From Alphaproteobacteria bacterium (GTDB lineage Bacteria; Pseudomonadota; Alphaproteobacteria; UBA9219), in the NCBI GenBank assembly GCA_013286365.1, contig JABDFY010000021.1, forward strand, positions 1-38,240: 38,240 bases of DNA, read 5' to 3'. The notes under the pieces are model-generated. The model worked only from the letters and a program-made list of their open reading frames with translations, searched no databases and had not been told where the DNA came from. Each line of letters begins with the position of its first letter. Position 1 is the stretch's first letter. The position numbers were made by a program, and so were the translations under genes. Below are positions 17,304 to 26,400 of this stretch, piece by piece.

Positions 17304-17918
17304 TTATTCACCCATGATCATAGGGACAAGCGAAGCAACCAAGAGACCGGCCATCGCAAGATTGAATATCCAAAGGGCACGCTCGCTGCGTAATAACTTC
17401 GCAGCCCCCACGCCCATACTTGTCCAGAACGAGACAGCAAAAAGGCAGGCGATAAGAAAGATAATGCCAAGCTCGATGGATTGCGAAAAAATATTATCTT
17501 TAGTTGTGTATGTAACAATAGCACTGAGTGCAATTATCCAAGCTTTAGGATTAACCCACTGAAAGAGGACGGCTTGTATGAAAGTCAAAGGTTTGCGACG
17601 ATTTTTTCCGCCCATATCTTTGCGTTTCGGATGCGTCGAGGCAATGCGCCATGCTAGCCATAGCAGATAGGCAATCCCAATCCATTTCATCACATCTTCT
17701 ATCCAAGGATATGAGCGCAATAGCTCGCCAGCACCCAGGGCTATAGCGATAAGCATGGCAGGAAATCCAAAAGATATTCCTAGAATATGCGGTATCGTGC
17801 GGGTGAAGCCAAATGTAGCGCCTGACGATGTTACCATAGTGTTATTGGGTCCTGGCGTCGCAGACATTGATATGGCAAACGCAACCGCCGATGAAAACCA
17901 GATGTATGATTGAGCCAT
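17304..17918 (-). CDS. LysE/RhtB-family amino-acid exporter
   Basis: 204 residues with about six hydrophobic segments. The N-terminal motif FAISMSATPGPNNTMV (PGPNN at 22-26) is the signature of the LysE/RhtB superfamily, inner-membrane exporters of lysine, homoserine, threonine and related amino acids. FLACLF- and FNLAMAGLL-like helices complete the expected layout, and the length is standard. The substrate cannot be told. It is a single gene here, about 7 kb from the lysine catabolism operon, so no functional link is shown. Confidence 0.88.
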   Translation of the reverse strand: MAQSYIWFSSAVAFAISMSATPGPNNTMVTSSGATFGFTRTIPHILGISFGFPAMLIAIALGAGELLRSYPWIEDVMKWIGIAYLLWLAWRIASTHPKRKDMGGKNRRKPLTFIQAVLFQWVNPKAWIIALSAIVTYTTKDNIFSQSIELGIIFLIACLFAVSFWTSMGVGAAKLLRSERALWIFNLAMAGLLVASLVPMIMGE

Positions 17919-18063
17919 AAGGATATTGCTGAATTAGACGCGTTTAGAGACTGCCAAAGAGAAGTTATTGGAACTCACTAATTAATGCAAATTGTGCAAA
18001 ACGCCTCAGAGCTGCAACGATTAACCGCTAGCCAAGTGTTTTTGGTACACTTAAAAAGACGGC

Positions 18064-19839
18064 TTACTTTAATGTTACCACAGGAAAATAATCTCCGACC
18101 AAATCTCGAACCCACCAGGCGCCGGTCTGTTCATGTTCTTTGGGTGTGGCAAATCGGTAGTTGTAAAATTGAGCGCGCACATACAGTGGAGGATGGTCTG
18201 GGAAAGGGTTTGTCGCTAATAAAGACACCACGGGGGTCTGTCCTTGTAAAAGGCACTCGAGGAATCTTCTAAACCAGGGATTTTGATAAGGGGACTCTAG
18301 GGCAGCAAACCACATCTGCCAATCCAGTCTTGGTTGATGAGGAATATTCCATGATGGTGGGCGTGTGACATCGCCCGGTTTATATTTAAAGCCATACTCT
18401 TTCCAGTTAACGTTATCATTAGATCCCTCAATAATGATTTCTTGCCGTTTGGTGGTCATGACAGCGAAGGGACCGTAATTATTTGCGACATGAAACGGAG
18501 AAATAAGCGCATTGATAAAAGTTAATGGCGCCGGGGGTTGGTCACCTAAAGCTATGGCCAACAGTACGCAGCTGGCAAAGATGATAATCGCTGTCAGGCT
18601 TGCCATAATCCTAAAAACTATCTTGCGCGGTTCTTTGATCATCCTGCGGCTTTTAAGATAGAGAACGATCTGTCGTGGCAGCGCAAATTGTAAGGCAGCA
18701 TCATCAAATAACGATAAGCATAACAAGATCGCAAGAAGATTAAAAAAATTATAGTTGCCTGTCAAAGCAATGATTGTTTGTAGTAGTAAGATTCCAAATC
18801 CTGCGATAAAGCGTAGGCGGCGAGGAAAGAAAATAAAAAACGGAAAAATTAGTTCTATAAAAAGCGTCGAAAAGGTCATGAAGGCCAGAACGCTTGTTGG
18901 TAGTTGATGGGCATACCAGGCAAGCGGTGTGGGTAGTGGCTGTGTTTGGAAGTGATAAGTAAGCGCCGACAGATCACGCCAACTAGGATCGCCGCTCGAG
19001 ATCTTGACAACTCCAGAAAGGAACACAAAACGAAAGCAGAGCCAGCGTAGAAGAAGTATGCCAGGTTTTACGGTAATGCTTAATATCAGGCCTAAAAAAC
19101 CCATATCAACAAGCAAAATGTCCCATTGAAAGGTCATGAAAGTCTGCCCGCCATATATAAGCGAGAGGTATAATAGATAGATCAAAAACAAACTTAGGCG
19201 CGGCAAAATATTGAATACGACAAGCAATGATAATGCCGCTCCAGCCCAGCAAACGGCTTGAATAAATATATCGCTAGAATTGAACCAAAATACTGTTGGG
19301 ACGAGCCAGTATCGAACTAAACCGAGTTGTTGTTCCGTCGCATTAATAATGGCGGACAGCGGAAGAATGCCATGTGAGCCGATGAGGCCCATGGCCTGGA
19401 CACCGAATGAAATAAAGGCAGAGAAATAAATGAGGCCGAGTGTACGAAGAAACAACCATGATATATTATTGAATTTGCTTGGTGAATGTCTGCGTCCCCA
19501 TAACCAAAGGCTTATACGATAAAAAGCTGGACGATGAGCAGCTATAAAGGCGTAGGCCCATTCCGAAAACGCGGAAAACCCGGGAAGTTTTTTGTATAAA
19601 AATAACCATAAACTCCAGCCGGTAGCTTGGCTGAGCACGAGAAAACTTGCCTGTGCTGCGCTAAATATCTTGCCATCTTCATCAACATATTGAATAGCGC
19701 GTTGAAACTCGGCAGTAGATATTGACTTATAATGCGAAGCCATCTCCTGATAAGGGATGTACTTCACGCGCTTGCCGGTCAATTGCTCCCAGTAGCATAC
19801 CCAATAGGTGCAAAAGCTGCAATCTCCGTCATAGATCAA
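18064..19839 (-). CDS. DCC1-type thioredoxin-like domain fused to lipase maturation factor-like membrane protein
   Basis: About 591 residues. The N-terminus begins IYDGDCSFCTYWV, the DGxCxxC motif of DCC1/DUF393 thioredoxin-like proteins (Cys7 and Cys10), and that domain extends to about residue 120. The rest is a multi-helix membrane protein of the lipase maturation factor (LMF1) type: LRTLGLIYFSAFISFG, TFMTFQWDILLVDMGFL, WLCFRFVFLSGVVKISSGDPSW, then a C-terminal domain with FHVANNYGPFAVMTTKRQEI and a tail rich in Trp/Pro. LMF1 assists lipase folding in the eukaryotic ER; bacterial roles are unknown, but a redox domain suggests folding or disulfide work at the membrane. The coordinate given uses TTG 19839. 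GGAG is better placed for an ATT at 19846-19848, which would add three residues (MPT). Confidence 0.85.
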   Translation of the reverse strand: MIYDGDCSFCTYWVCYWEQLTGKRVKYIPYQEMASHYKSISTAEFQRAIQYVDEDGKIFSAAQASFLVLSQATGWSLWLFLYKKLPGFSAFSEWAYAFIAAHRPAFYRISLWLWGRRHSPSKFNNISWLFLRTLGLIYFSAFISFGVQAMGLIGSHGILPLSAIINATEQQLGLVRYWLVPTVFWFNSSDIFIQAVCWAGAALSLLVVFNILPRLSLFLIYLLYLSLIYGGQTFMTFQWDILLVDMGFLGLILSITVKPGILLLRWLCFRFVFLSGVVKISSGDPSWRDLSALTYHFQTQPLPTPLAWYAHQLPTSVLAFMTFSTLFIELIFPFFIFFPRRLRFIAGFGILLLQTIIALTGNYNFFNLLAILLCLSLFDDAALQFALPRQIVLYLKSRRMIKEPRKIVFRIMASLTAIIIFASCVLLAIALGDQPPAPLTFINALISPFHVANNYGPFAVMTTKRQEIIIEGSNDNVNWKEYGFKYKPGDVTRPPSWNIPHQPRLDWQMWFAALESPYQNPWFRRFLECLLQGQTPVVSLLATNPFPDHPPLYVRAQFYNYRFATPKEHEQTGAWWVRDLVGDYFPVVTLK

Positions 19840-20072
19840 AGTAGGAATGGCTTAGCTCCAGTGCCGATCACCTGTAAGGAGAGGCGTCATGAGACATTGG
19901 CGATGGCACCTATATAGTACATAGGTTTTCAGGACTTATTCAAGCAACTGCCGAAATCTAGTCTGTCTATTTTATAGGTCGTTAGAACATTCTGCCATGA
20001 CAATGCCTGGGCAGCCCAATTGGCAAGAACGGACGCCATAAAGTCGCCATGACCATAAAAAAATTTGTATAA

Positions 20073-20828
20073 TTATTGTCCTTTTATCGCAAGTATGCGG
20101 GCTGACTTCTTATCCAGCTGAACTTGAACCAGTGGATCATTTTCATCTTTCGTGCGTGAAGAGGCGTCTTCGATAAACCAGACCCCATTTTTGAGCGTTG
20201 CCTGAAATGGCAGAGAAAGGGTGCTGGAATCTTCACCGTAGAACAATCTTAGGACGTCTTTGGCAATTTCAATGGCTGTCTTCTCATCGGGTGCAAATCC
20301 AATTTTTGTTATATCATGGGCAATTACGTCGTGGCATTGATAATGAGTTTCTCCTGACGGTGATTTATTTTGGACGCATGGCGGCCCCTGTGGCGCCCAT
20401 TTCTTCACATCTTCCGGCGTAGTCATAATGACCCAAACATCATCACGCTCATGATAAACAGGATCGTTTACTATTGTTGGATTAATGACTTTTATAATGC
20501 TTCCGTCTGCCTTGTTAATTTCCACCCTTATGACGGGTGTTACCCATTGCAGGCGTGCTGGGGGTGCGTTTTCGACGTAATAGTAATTACCAGGACTGGT
20601 AATTTCGGTTGCATAAAATGGTAACGCATGCGGCCCGTCGATGGCAGCTGCCCCAATGAGTGGTCGCAATACAGCTTTTGCTATCTTGATGGCTGTTTCA
20701 TCATCGCCAACAGCATATCTGGCTGTGTCTTCTGGAGTGTCGGCTAATGCAGCATAAGAGCATAGAACTGCTGATGCGATGACAATGCCAGCTATAAGGT
20801 AGGCCCGAGTTATCCCTTTACACGTCAT
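20073..20828 (-). CDS. Exported protein with two NTF2-immunity-like (YbbC/YhhH-type) repeats
   Basis: 251 residues from ATG 20828, chosen because it gives a standard signal peptide (AYLIAGIVIASAVLCSYAALA, cleavage after residue 29); a TTG at 20885 is also in frame and neither start has a strong ribosome-binding site. Two similar units follow. Unit 1 (about 42-116) reads DDETAIKIAKAVLRPLIG, ALPFYAT, YYYVE, VIRVEINKADGSIIKV. Unit 2 (about 181-249) reads DEKTAIEIAKDVLRLFYG, SLPFQAT, VWFIED, LVQVQLDKKSARILAI. The A..IA..VL...YG...PF.A...W.V...I...G.I.I pattern is that of the NTF2-fold immunity / YbbC-YhhH family. Such proteins can neutralise polymorphic toxins; no toxin gene is adjacent. The repeat is seen directly; the immunity role is inference. 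Confidence 0.75.
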   Translation of the reverse strand: MTCKGITRAYLIAGIVIASAVLCSYAALADTPEDTARYAVGDDETAIKIAKAVLRPLIGAAAIDGPHALPFYATEITSPGNYYYVENAPPARLQWVTPVIRVEINKADGSIIKVINPTIVNDPVYHERDDVWVIMTTPEDVKKWAPQGPPCVQNKSPSGETHYQCHDVIAHDITKIGFAPDEKTAIEIAKDVLRLFYGEDSSTLSLPFQATLKNGVWFIEDASSRTKDENDPLVQVQLDKKSARILAIKGQ

Positions 20829-21002
20829 CTGATTGAATTGTGTTGTTACGTTTTCAACGAAATTATTACGTTTTAAACTAAACAAGAGCTTAATTCATAT
20901 TACTCAAGATAACCTTTATGCAAGGAATAATAGAAAAACACCCATATCTATCAGTAGATTAATGCCTATGATTCTAAATTACGGATATACGTTTTAGAAA
21001 TG

Positions 21003-21037
21003 AAAAACCCGCGGGGAGGGTGGCGCCCGCGGGTTTT
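21003..21037 (-). terminator. Rho-independent terminator, possibly bidirectional
   Basis: AAAACCCGCGGG (21004-21015) pairs with CCCGCGGGTTTT (21026-21037) over 12 bp with a 10-base loop. Flanking A/T runs on both sides let it work in either direction. It closes the minus-strand gene that ends at 21059. Confidence 0.88.
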
Positions 21038-21058
21038 CCTTGTAAACTTCGCGACGTC

Positions 21059-21706
21059 TTAGAGACGCATCAGCGAAGCGTTTTCATAGCGCCATACATC
21101 GTCCCCAATAAAACCATCTGGGAAGCTGACGAAGAGGGCATTGTCGGCGACATGCGCTTCATATGAGCTTGCGCAGTTACCGATTTCCCGAGGACCAATG
21201 AAGGTGCCATCGGCGCGTACAGTCAAAAGATAGTTCTTATAGCTGCACATCGGATCGCCATGATACGCCGTGAAGATAACTGCATCTTCACCATTCATAG
21301 CAAACGTTCTCGATACACGCAGAATGCTCGGTTGGTTGCTTGCAAACAGAACCGGCTGACCATTAAGCGTTACTTGATAGTGACGCAGCGAACCGAGATC
21401 GTCTTCGTTGATGTCAATCGCGGCAAATCGGCTAGGCACGCTTTGGGTGTGGACGTAGTGCCAACGGTTTTCCCAAGCGACTGGATAAACCGGTTCCGCT
21501 ACGCGGTAATCGACATAACCCATGTTGTGATAAACGTATGGGTCATACATATAAGGGTCATAAGCCGCAACTGGGGCATATGTATAGCCCGCATAATAAG
21601 TCGGCATCATAACAGTCCCATCTGCTTTAGCAGGAGTCGATGCCAGTCCGAAGGAAAAGCAAAGCGCTGCGCAGGCGAGGGCTGACATTCGTAGACTATT
21701 TTTCAT
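21059..21706 (-). CDS. Exported Tyr-rich hypothetical protein
   Basis: 215 residues. AGGAG lies 7 bases before ATG 21706. A signal peptide (SALACAALCFSFGLASTPAKA, cleavage before DGTV) is followed by a Tyr/Pro-rich stretch (residues about 36-80, YYAGYTYAP, YDPYMYDPYVYHN) and then a globular part with two or three Cys (GDPMCSYKNYLL, IGNCASSY) that could form a disulfide. Likely periplasmic or surface associated. No family recognised. It has its own terminator. Confidence 0.8.
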   Translation of the reverse strand: MKNSLRMSALACAALCFSFGLASTPAKADGTVMMPTYYAGYTYAPVAAYDPYMYDPYVYHNMGYVDYRVAEPVYPVAWENRWHYVHTQSVPSRFAAIDINEDDLGSLRHYQVTLNGQPVLFASNQPSILRVSRTFAMNGEDAVIFTAYHGDPMCSYKNYLLTVRADGTFIGPREIGNCASSYEAHVADNALFVSFPDGFIGDDVWRYENASLMRL

Positions 21707-22258
21707 AACATAACTCCTGTTCTATTATTTGGTTGGTAATTGGCTTCGTAGAAAACCGTTGATGGGGTGAACATATCAGACGAATCTTGCGGTATAGTTA
21801 ATGACCAAAAATATCTTGCCATGAAAAAACGGATACAAAGAAGGAACGAAATATAAAGCAAAGATTAAATCACGAATAACTGGTAGCCCCGCCAATTTTT
21901 TCCAGAAATCTCATAAGATTAAATGTCGATATGCAAGTAAGAACGTTGGATCAACCGTTATCGTTTGCATCCAGTACTAGTCAGAGAGACTAAATCCACC
22001 CTTGATTTTCTTACGATTTATCCTTGGCCTTCTATTTGCATTGGCGGTTTTAATAATTCATAGAGCAAAGTATTTAAGATAAAATTCATCATAATACTTA
22101 GCAATAAATTCATTGTGCCTCGATATTATCTGGTCGCATTGATTTCAGTTATCTCGCATTTATTTTTGCATAGCCGCCAAAAGTACGAAATTAAGAAACT
22201 AAGCCGTGCATCGTATTTGTCGTTCCAACCATCAAAATAAATAGCTAGGGGATATAGT
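21707..22258. other. Intergenic stretch, no gene seen
   Basis: About 550 bp of AT-rich sequence between divergently transcribed genes. I find no tRNA, clear hairpin terminator or convincing frame. The last 20 bases hold the AGGGG ribosome-binding site of the lipoprotein gene. Confidence 0.5.
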
Positions 22259-22504
22259 ATGAAAAGATCAGTTTTTAGACCTTTATTGATAGCCGTTGCT
22301 AGCGTTAGTCTACTAAGTATGACGTCTTGTAGTAACATGGATCACACCGGACAAAACATGTTGTACGGTGGTGCTGTCGGAGCTGGACTTGGTGCTGCTA
22401 CATCCGCTGCCTACGGTGGTTGCGTAGCCTGTGGTGCAGCTGTTGGTGGCACGGTCGGCGTGGCTTCTGGTTATGCATTAGATCAGGCTTATTATAGCCG
22501 ATAG
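22259..22504 (+). CDS. Small glycine-zipper lipoprotein
   Basis: 81 residues. A signal peptide (SVFRPLLIAVASVSLLSMTS) ends at a lipobox-like SMTSC, so Cys24 is probably lipidated. The mature part is a glycine/alanine-rich zipper (YGGAVGAGLGAATSAAYGG, AVGGTVGVASGYALDQAYY) of the kind found in small outer-membrane-associated lipoproteins (SlyB/YMGG-like). The Met at -3 is an unusual lipobox residue. AGGGG stands about 8 bases upstream. The gene is isolated. Confidence 0.8.
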   Translation: MKRSVFRPLLIAVASVSLLSMTSCSNMDHTGQNMLYGGAVGAGLGAATSAAYGGCVACGAAVGGTVGVASGYALDQAYYSR

Positions 22505-22718
22505 TTGTCTCGACTAGACGGCTGATATCTCGCATGCAAATGCAGCGAATGGCTGTAATGTTGGCACTCGTTTTATGCTATTGGCTGCGTAACATCAGCA
22601 ATCGACTGATCAATGGCAATATCTAAAGTTCCTGGTATAGTCTGATCTGTGATTGAACTTATCGCGGCGTGCGCTTGTCCAATATGGTTCGGCGATCTAG
22701 TCAAAGAAACAGTCAATA

Positions 22719-22745
22719 ATTCTTAAACGCAAATTCTTAAACGCA
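22719..22745. repeat. Tandem 14-bp direct repeat
   Basis: ATTCTTAAACGCA occurs at 22719-22731 and again at 22733-22745, a perfect 13-bp match with a 14-bp period. It could be a transcription-factor site pair or simple slippage. Confidence 0.8.
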
Positions 22746-23123
22746 CTATGCCAATAGGAAACGGCAATCCTATTCTAGAATATATACAGCGCTCAAAGCT
22801 CCGCGCTGCAATATATATCTATAACGCTGCCTTCGCCTGGTTCACTTCTTAGTAATCTATAGAGTCAAATGGTAATGGCGAAAATGGTATGCTCATAACG
22901 AAAAGTGATTGCTTTATTATCCTTGTCACAACATTCCCATTCCTGCATTTTTTAGAATGCAATTCTAAAGTTCCATAAGTGCTTGTGATTGCCTTTTTAT
23001 ATTGCTGCAAGAAGGTCATCTAGTGGCTAGTCTCTCAGGAATATGTAGTGAACGGCATCTATAATGGCGAATACCAGATGTTTTAATCATCTGTTCTATT
23101 CAGGGAAGGGATTAACAAAAAGA

Positions 23124-23160
23124 CCTCATTATTGAGGCTGAAGTGGTTTCGCTGCTTCAG
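23124..23160. other. Two adjacent hairpins
   Basis: CCTCA-TTAT-TGAGG (23124-23137) is immediately followed by CTGAAG (23138-23143) ... CTTCAG (23155-23160). They lie about 250 bases upstream of the large protein gene and could form an RNA structure in its leader. No T-run follows, so neither looks like a terminator. Confidence 0.4.
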
Positions 23161-23411
23161 GGGGAGTGCCTTGAGCGCCTCGGCGCGCACTGCAGCTCGA
23201 TACTTTGGGCTAACAGGTTGATAAACAGTTGTTTCTTGCTTCTTTAGACTTGGATAGAAAGCAAATAGAAAATGGACATATCGAGGGGGTGTGTGATACG
23301 AAATGCCTAACAGAAGAGTAGGTTCTCCTCAGCGGCTTGAGGAATTAAATTTTGTTCGTTTTTAATGAAACGAGTTATTTTAAATTCTATTTTTGAAGGT
23401 CTTTAGGGGAT

Positions 23412-26400
23412 ATGCGCGATTTAGCATCTATGCTCCGTGTCGAATTGGACGCAAGTGCTCTGGGGCCAAAGGCACCGGATTTTGCCCGCATCTCGGAACG
23501 TCAATATTATGAGTTAGCTACTGCTCTAGCTGTAGAAGGGGTATCTGCATCCAAAAAGAATAATATAATAGCGATACCCTTGGTACCGCTGAGGCTGGTT
23601 ACTAATAACAGTGTTGGCACTAAAGAAACAGAAATAGATTTCCCTTTTAATCACCACCTTGTGTTTGATCCGTCTCTATATGAAATTAACGAAGCTTTAC
23701 AAGTGCATTCGGAAATTTTTAGGCAGTATGGAGAGCTTATTGCCCAAGCTCCGGATGATGTCATTCAGAAAATCAATAATGGTGAAATCAAAGTTCGTGT
23801 TGTTGCCTCGGCCCAAGGCGTTTGGACCATAGCTGACGATAAGTTTCCCCTGGATTATGAGCCTGACGATGCGGGTGGATTTTACTATCGTGTTAAGCCG
23901 GGCACGGGACGCATATGCCTTGGTAACGATCAAGATTTTAATATGCTAACCTATTGGGGTAAATTTAATGTGCGCAAGGGCGGCACTCTGGCTGTCCGTT
24001 TCACCGACATGCCGTCTCTCGTCGAGGCACTTAATCAGATAGTTCGTGGTGAATTGAATATCGAGGAAGCGCTATTTGTTAACACCAATGGTGTCCTGCG
24101 ATCACGAATTGACATTTACGGTATGGATCCCGGTTTTTATGAAGCCAATTATAATCGTGTACCTTTACCTTTATCGGTGGCTGAAGCTCGTATAGCCTAC
24201 GATCATGCGCGAGCAACTCCACAGGGAAACATTGTTCCTTTTCCTGGCACAGCTGATACTCACGAGCCAAGAACCGAAGTATATTTTGCCGGTCTACATG
24301 AGCCAGGAGCACAAACGCCGCCCGATCGAGCTTATCAACACAACAAAGCTTTGGTTGAGCGGGGTGAGAAATTCAATAGTGTAATGGATGTCGTATTAGC
24401 TAAAAATGATAACGATCAATACATTTCGTCGAGAGACACAATTTTACAGAACCTAGACCTAGCCTATGCCAGATTTAGTGAAGAATTTGAGGGGATGTCT
24501 TCTCAACAGCTTATGCGATTTTTTAACGCGTATCTGGATCTAGCTGCTCCCGAACTTATGATTAGACTTTATGAAAATTCGAATAACCCATATTTTCAAA
24601 ATGCGCCAACAGTCCAAGAGCGCATGGCTTTTGCTCTCAATCAGTTAAATCGGCTTACAGAATCTGTTGAATGGTCCTTAAGAGCATTGGCAGATCCTGC
24701 TTTAATAAAGGCTGGGCTTTCTCCAGGCGAAATGTATGCAGCTCTAGGTAAGGCTTATAGCATACAGCAACTGGCTGCGGAGGCGCTCAGCCAAAACATA
24801 GGTGATGCAACTGCCATATCGAACTATAGAAGATCTTTTGGATTGGCAGATAATGACGAATTGCCATCTCCTGCAGCGGTACAGAGCCAATCGAGCGAAC
24901 TGAAGATCGCATCAGGAACAGCATACAAGAAAGGATTTCTGGATCACTTTGCTTATTACCCTGGTATAAACGCTGTCTATAGCGCCATTGATACGGGAAA
25001 CGTCGAAGAGGCAAGAAAAAATGCTGAGCTAGTGTATTTAGCAACACTTCGTGATGGCGGTTTGGAAAGCGACGCCTACTGGACAACTGTCACAATGGTC
25101 GAGTCCTTGATGATTCTAGGTGAAGGCTATGAGGACTCTCTTCGTATGGCCTTAGAAAAAGTCGCAAGAGTTATTAAAAGAACTCATACTTGGAGATTCG
25201 ATTCAACATTTGGCAAGTGGAATGCCATCGTTTTACCTAGCCTTCAACGGCTCGTCGATGATCCAATCTACGGGGAAATCGCTCAGACGACACTCAGGCG
25301 AGCAACGGAGATAAAGGAAGAGCTGACGCGTGTTGCTACTGATGCCGAGTATCGATTAGTAGAAGTCGAGATAACCAGAACACCAGGGCAACTGTTACTT
25401 CTAGCATCTCATGGATACCGCGGAATGGGTCTTTTTGACACCGAAATGGTCCAAAACAACTTTTCCTATGGTGGTGTCGTTGCGCATGTTCTGATAACAC
25501 GCCGTGACCGTCATGAATTTATGAAAATTATGTCTATGCCAGTTGGGAAACTTATGGAATTACTGGAAGGTGATGTACGTGCCCTCCCACCTAACCTTGA
25601 TGCTAGTCAGTCGCTTCTCGATATCAACGATACCAATCTATTTATTGAAACTACACAAATTATTATCCGCCAGAATTTTGGTTCAGGCCCAAAGAAGATG
25701 GAAATTATTGATAATCCATATCGAGGACAACAATTCGATGAGACCACTACATCTGTAGATGCTATTGCGGGTGCCCCGACAGATCCCGACTTACGGAAAA
25801 GGTCTAGTTTTAACTTTAAAACCAGCGTAGCCGCGGAATTTGCCAAAGGGGTTGGCGACTGTCGTCACTACGCTCAATCCCAACAAATTATGTTTGATGT
25901 TTGGCAGGAGTGGAAGCTCTCTGAGCACCTTCGTAGAGCCCATGATACATTAGATGCAGAAGTGCGCAGAACTGCTATAGATGATTTCAAGGATCTTGAA
26001 AGGACGCGATTACGTACGATCGATATACAAGCACAGGGCACGCTGGCTGTGGAAACACTGTATCGACCAAAGCGGCCGGAAAACGATCCAGAAGGCTTTA
26101 TATTTGATCCCCACAGAAAGGCCGTTGAAGGCCACACAATGAATATGCTTTTTAAATTAGACAGCCTTGGAGGTATCGAACAATCTTCTCTATGCTGCGC
26201 TTTCTATCACGAGGTTTACCCTTGGGGCTTTATGCCGGTTGATCCCGCCGCGATAATGACAACTCTTGTTCAAGATAAACCACACTTCGAATTTCCGGCC
26301 GCGCAATTGGAAAGGGTAGTTGGAGCTCTCGGCAATAAGGTGCCCGTTTGGGTTTCATCGGAGGGTTTTTCAGGTTCTCGAACAAAGAAAGTTGACGATG

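Larger units (their letters stand above)
22505..23411. other. Long region without a recognisable gene
   Basis: About 900 bp precedes the 1048-residue protein gene. I see no coding frame I trust. Structure seen: a 14-bp tandem duplication (22719-22745) and two back-to-back hairpins (23124-23160). GAAGG (23395-23399) is 12 bases and AGGGG (23405-23409) only 2 bases before the ATG of the next gene, so its ribosome-binding site is ambiguous. The region may hold a degraded gene, a small RNA or a long leader. Confidence 0.5.

Noticed and set aside
18037..18055. AAGTGT...ACACTT inverted repeat downstream of the lipase-maturation-factor gene
   Set aside because: Six-base stem with no T-run in the direction needed for that gene.
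17985..18272. 95-codon plus-strand frame
   Set aside because: Mostly antisense to the C-terminus of the lipase-maturation-factor fusion, with no motif.
22126..22338. 70-codon minus-strand frame overlapping the lipoprotein start
   Set aside because: Antisense to the signal peptide of a gene with good ribosome-binding site and lipoprotein features.
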